From assembly GCA_964632485.1 (NCBI GenBank), contig CAZWDO010000001.1, positions 136,590 through 200,589 on the forward strand: a DNA stretch of 64,000 nt, in the 5' to 3' direction. How positions within the stretch are numbered: the first letter of the stretch is position 1; each line of letters opens with the position of its first letter. This stretch comes from CAZWDO01 sp964632485 [NCBI: uncultured bacterium]. GTDB lineage: Bacteria > JAGOEH01. The translations under genes and the position numbers were made by a program. This document shows positions 63,540 to 64,000 of this stretch, in pieces. The notes beneath the pieces are model-generated. The model worked only from the letters and a program-made list of their open reading frames with translations. It searched no databases and was not told where the DNA came from.

Positions 63540-64000
63540 TTAAGCTATTATCCGGGAGAGGGTCTCAATCGTAGCGAGTGGATCAGCGGCGCCGAACACA
63601 GCATTGCCCGCCACGAAACCTTGCGCACCGGCCTGGCGGCAAAGCGGCAGTGTATTTTCATCGATCCCGCCATCGACAAAGATTACAAACTCAAAATGGT
63701 GTTGATCCCGCCATTCCGCCAGTTTGCGGATTTTATCCAATGTGAACGGCAGGAATTTCTGGCCGCCAAACCCGGGATTAACCGTCATAATCAAGACCAG
63801 ATCAATCTCGCCCAGTAGCGATTCCAGCGTCAAAACCGACGTGGCCGGATTGAGGGCGACTCCGGCAAGTTTATCCGCCTGGCGGATTTGCTGGATAACG
63901 CGGTGAAGCTGTGGGCACGCCTCCTGGTGAACGGTGATGGCCGCTACACCGGGCAATGCGAAAGCCTCTATATACGCCTCCGGATTCTCAATCATCAGAT
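63540..64000 (-). CDS. rpe: Ribulose-phosphate 3-epimerase (5' end beyond window)
   Basis: The C-terminal two thirds of Rpe, which interconverts ribulose-5-phosphate and xylulose-5-phosphate. Visible motifs are the (H)LM-IENPE block at the window edge, ITVHQEA, GVALNPAT, LIMTVNPGFGGQKF, VDGGI with the metal Asp, and GFVAGNAVFG. The frame continues beyond the edge, so the Met at 63995 is internal, not the start. Confidence 0.93.
   Translation of the reverse strand, partial: LMIENPEAYIEAFALPGVAAITVHQEACPQLHRVIQQIRQADKLAGVALNPATSVLTLESLLGEIDLVLIMTVNPGFGGQKFLPFTLDKIRKLAEWRDQHHFEFVIFVDGGIDENTLPLCRQAGAQGFVAGNAVFGAADPLATIETLSRIIA

Noticed and set aside
1-64000. CRISPR arrays, tRNA or rRNA genes, insertion sequences, prophage or integration sites
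   Set aside because: No repeat-spacer pattern, no transposase or integrase, and no cloverleaf-like sequence was seen in the few non-coding gaps.

Overview
The window looks like a chromosomal segment of a Gram-negative bacterium of the Fibrobacterota-Chlorobiota-Bacteroidota (FCB) superphylum, most likely an uncultured lineage near Calditrichota or KSB1. This is inferred from three exported proteins with C-terminal type IX secretion (T9SS) sorting domains of the YPNPFN type, a beta-propeller hybrid two-component sensor, an outer-membrane patatin-barrel protein, and moderately AT-rich DNA. I see no rRNA, tRNA, CRISPR array or insertion sequence. Coding density is very high, and many neighbouring genes overlap by 1 to 4 bases.

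Region 1 (1-5935): a partial patatin-like phospholipase with a barrel domain, divergent from an operon encoding a REC-GGDEF diguanylate cyclase, a stand-alone cyclic-nucleotide-binding protein, MurB and the alpha subunit of a class I fumarase. Region 2 (6027-21187): a mannoside utilisation locus. A minus-strand operon encodes a GH38 alpha-mannosidase, a sugar-binding protein, two MalF/MalG-type permeases, a secreted clan GH-A hydrolase, a signal-less PBP4-like protein and a GH130 phosphorylase. A convergent MsmX/MalK-type ATPase probably powers the permeases. A divergent ROK repressor gene is followed by a secreted protein with a duplicated CBM9-like domain. A consensus sigma70 promoter and a near-perfect palindrome (TTAGTTAAA-N3-TTTAACTAA) lie between the two arms.

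Region 3 (21266-35388): a tightly coupled minus-strand housekeeping array, tilS-ftsH-folP-cdaA-(DUF4835-like)-PHP-(degenerate TldD-like)-ptb-TPR-efp-gcvH-metG-dCMP deaminase-hypothetical, closed by a bidirectional terminator. Region 4 (35701-41710): a 1373-residue hybrid sensor kinase whose promoter predicts a leaderless mRNA, then a divergent pair made of a small membrane protein and an ECF sigma/anti-sigma operon, with back-to-back ECF-type promoters.

Region 5 (41816-49041): six genes for a membrane-bound hydrogenase-4/complex-I-like complex whose large subunit has lost all four Ni-Fe cysteine ligands. This is an energy-converting-hydrogenase-related (Ehr) complex of unknown reaction. Its promoter carries a 10-bp inverted repeat around the -10. 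Region 6 (49187-56606): two paralogous peptide-type solute-binding proteins in an operon with two hybrid histidine kinases and no transporter genes, apparently a ligand-sensing phosphorelay. Region 7 (56896-64000): the NAD operon nadC-nadA-nadB, a T9SS-exported protein, an L,D-transpeptidase and a partial ribulose-phosphate 3-epimerase.

The strongest candidates for undescribed biology are the Ehr complex with its operator-like repeat, the binding-protein/hybrid-kinase operon, the ECF pair with a divergent small membrane protein, and the catalytically degenerate Tat-exported TldD-like protein.
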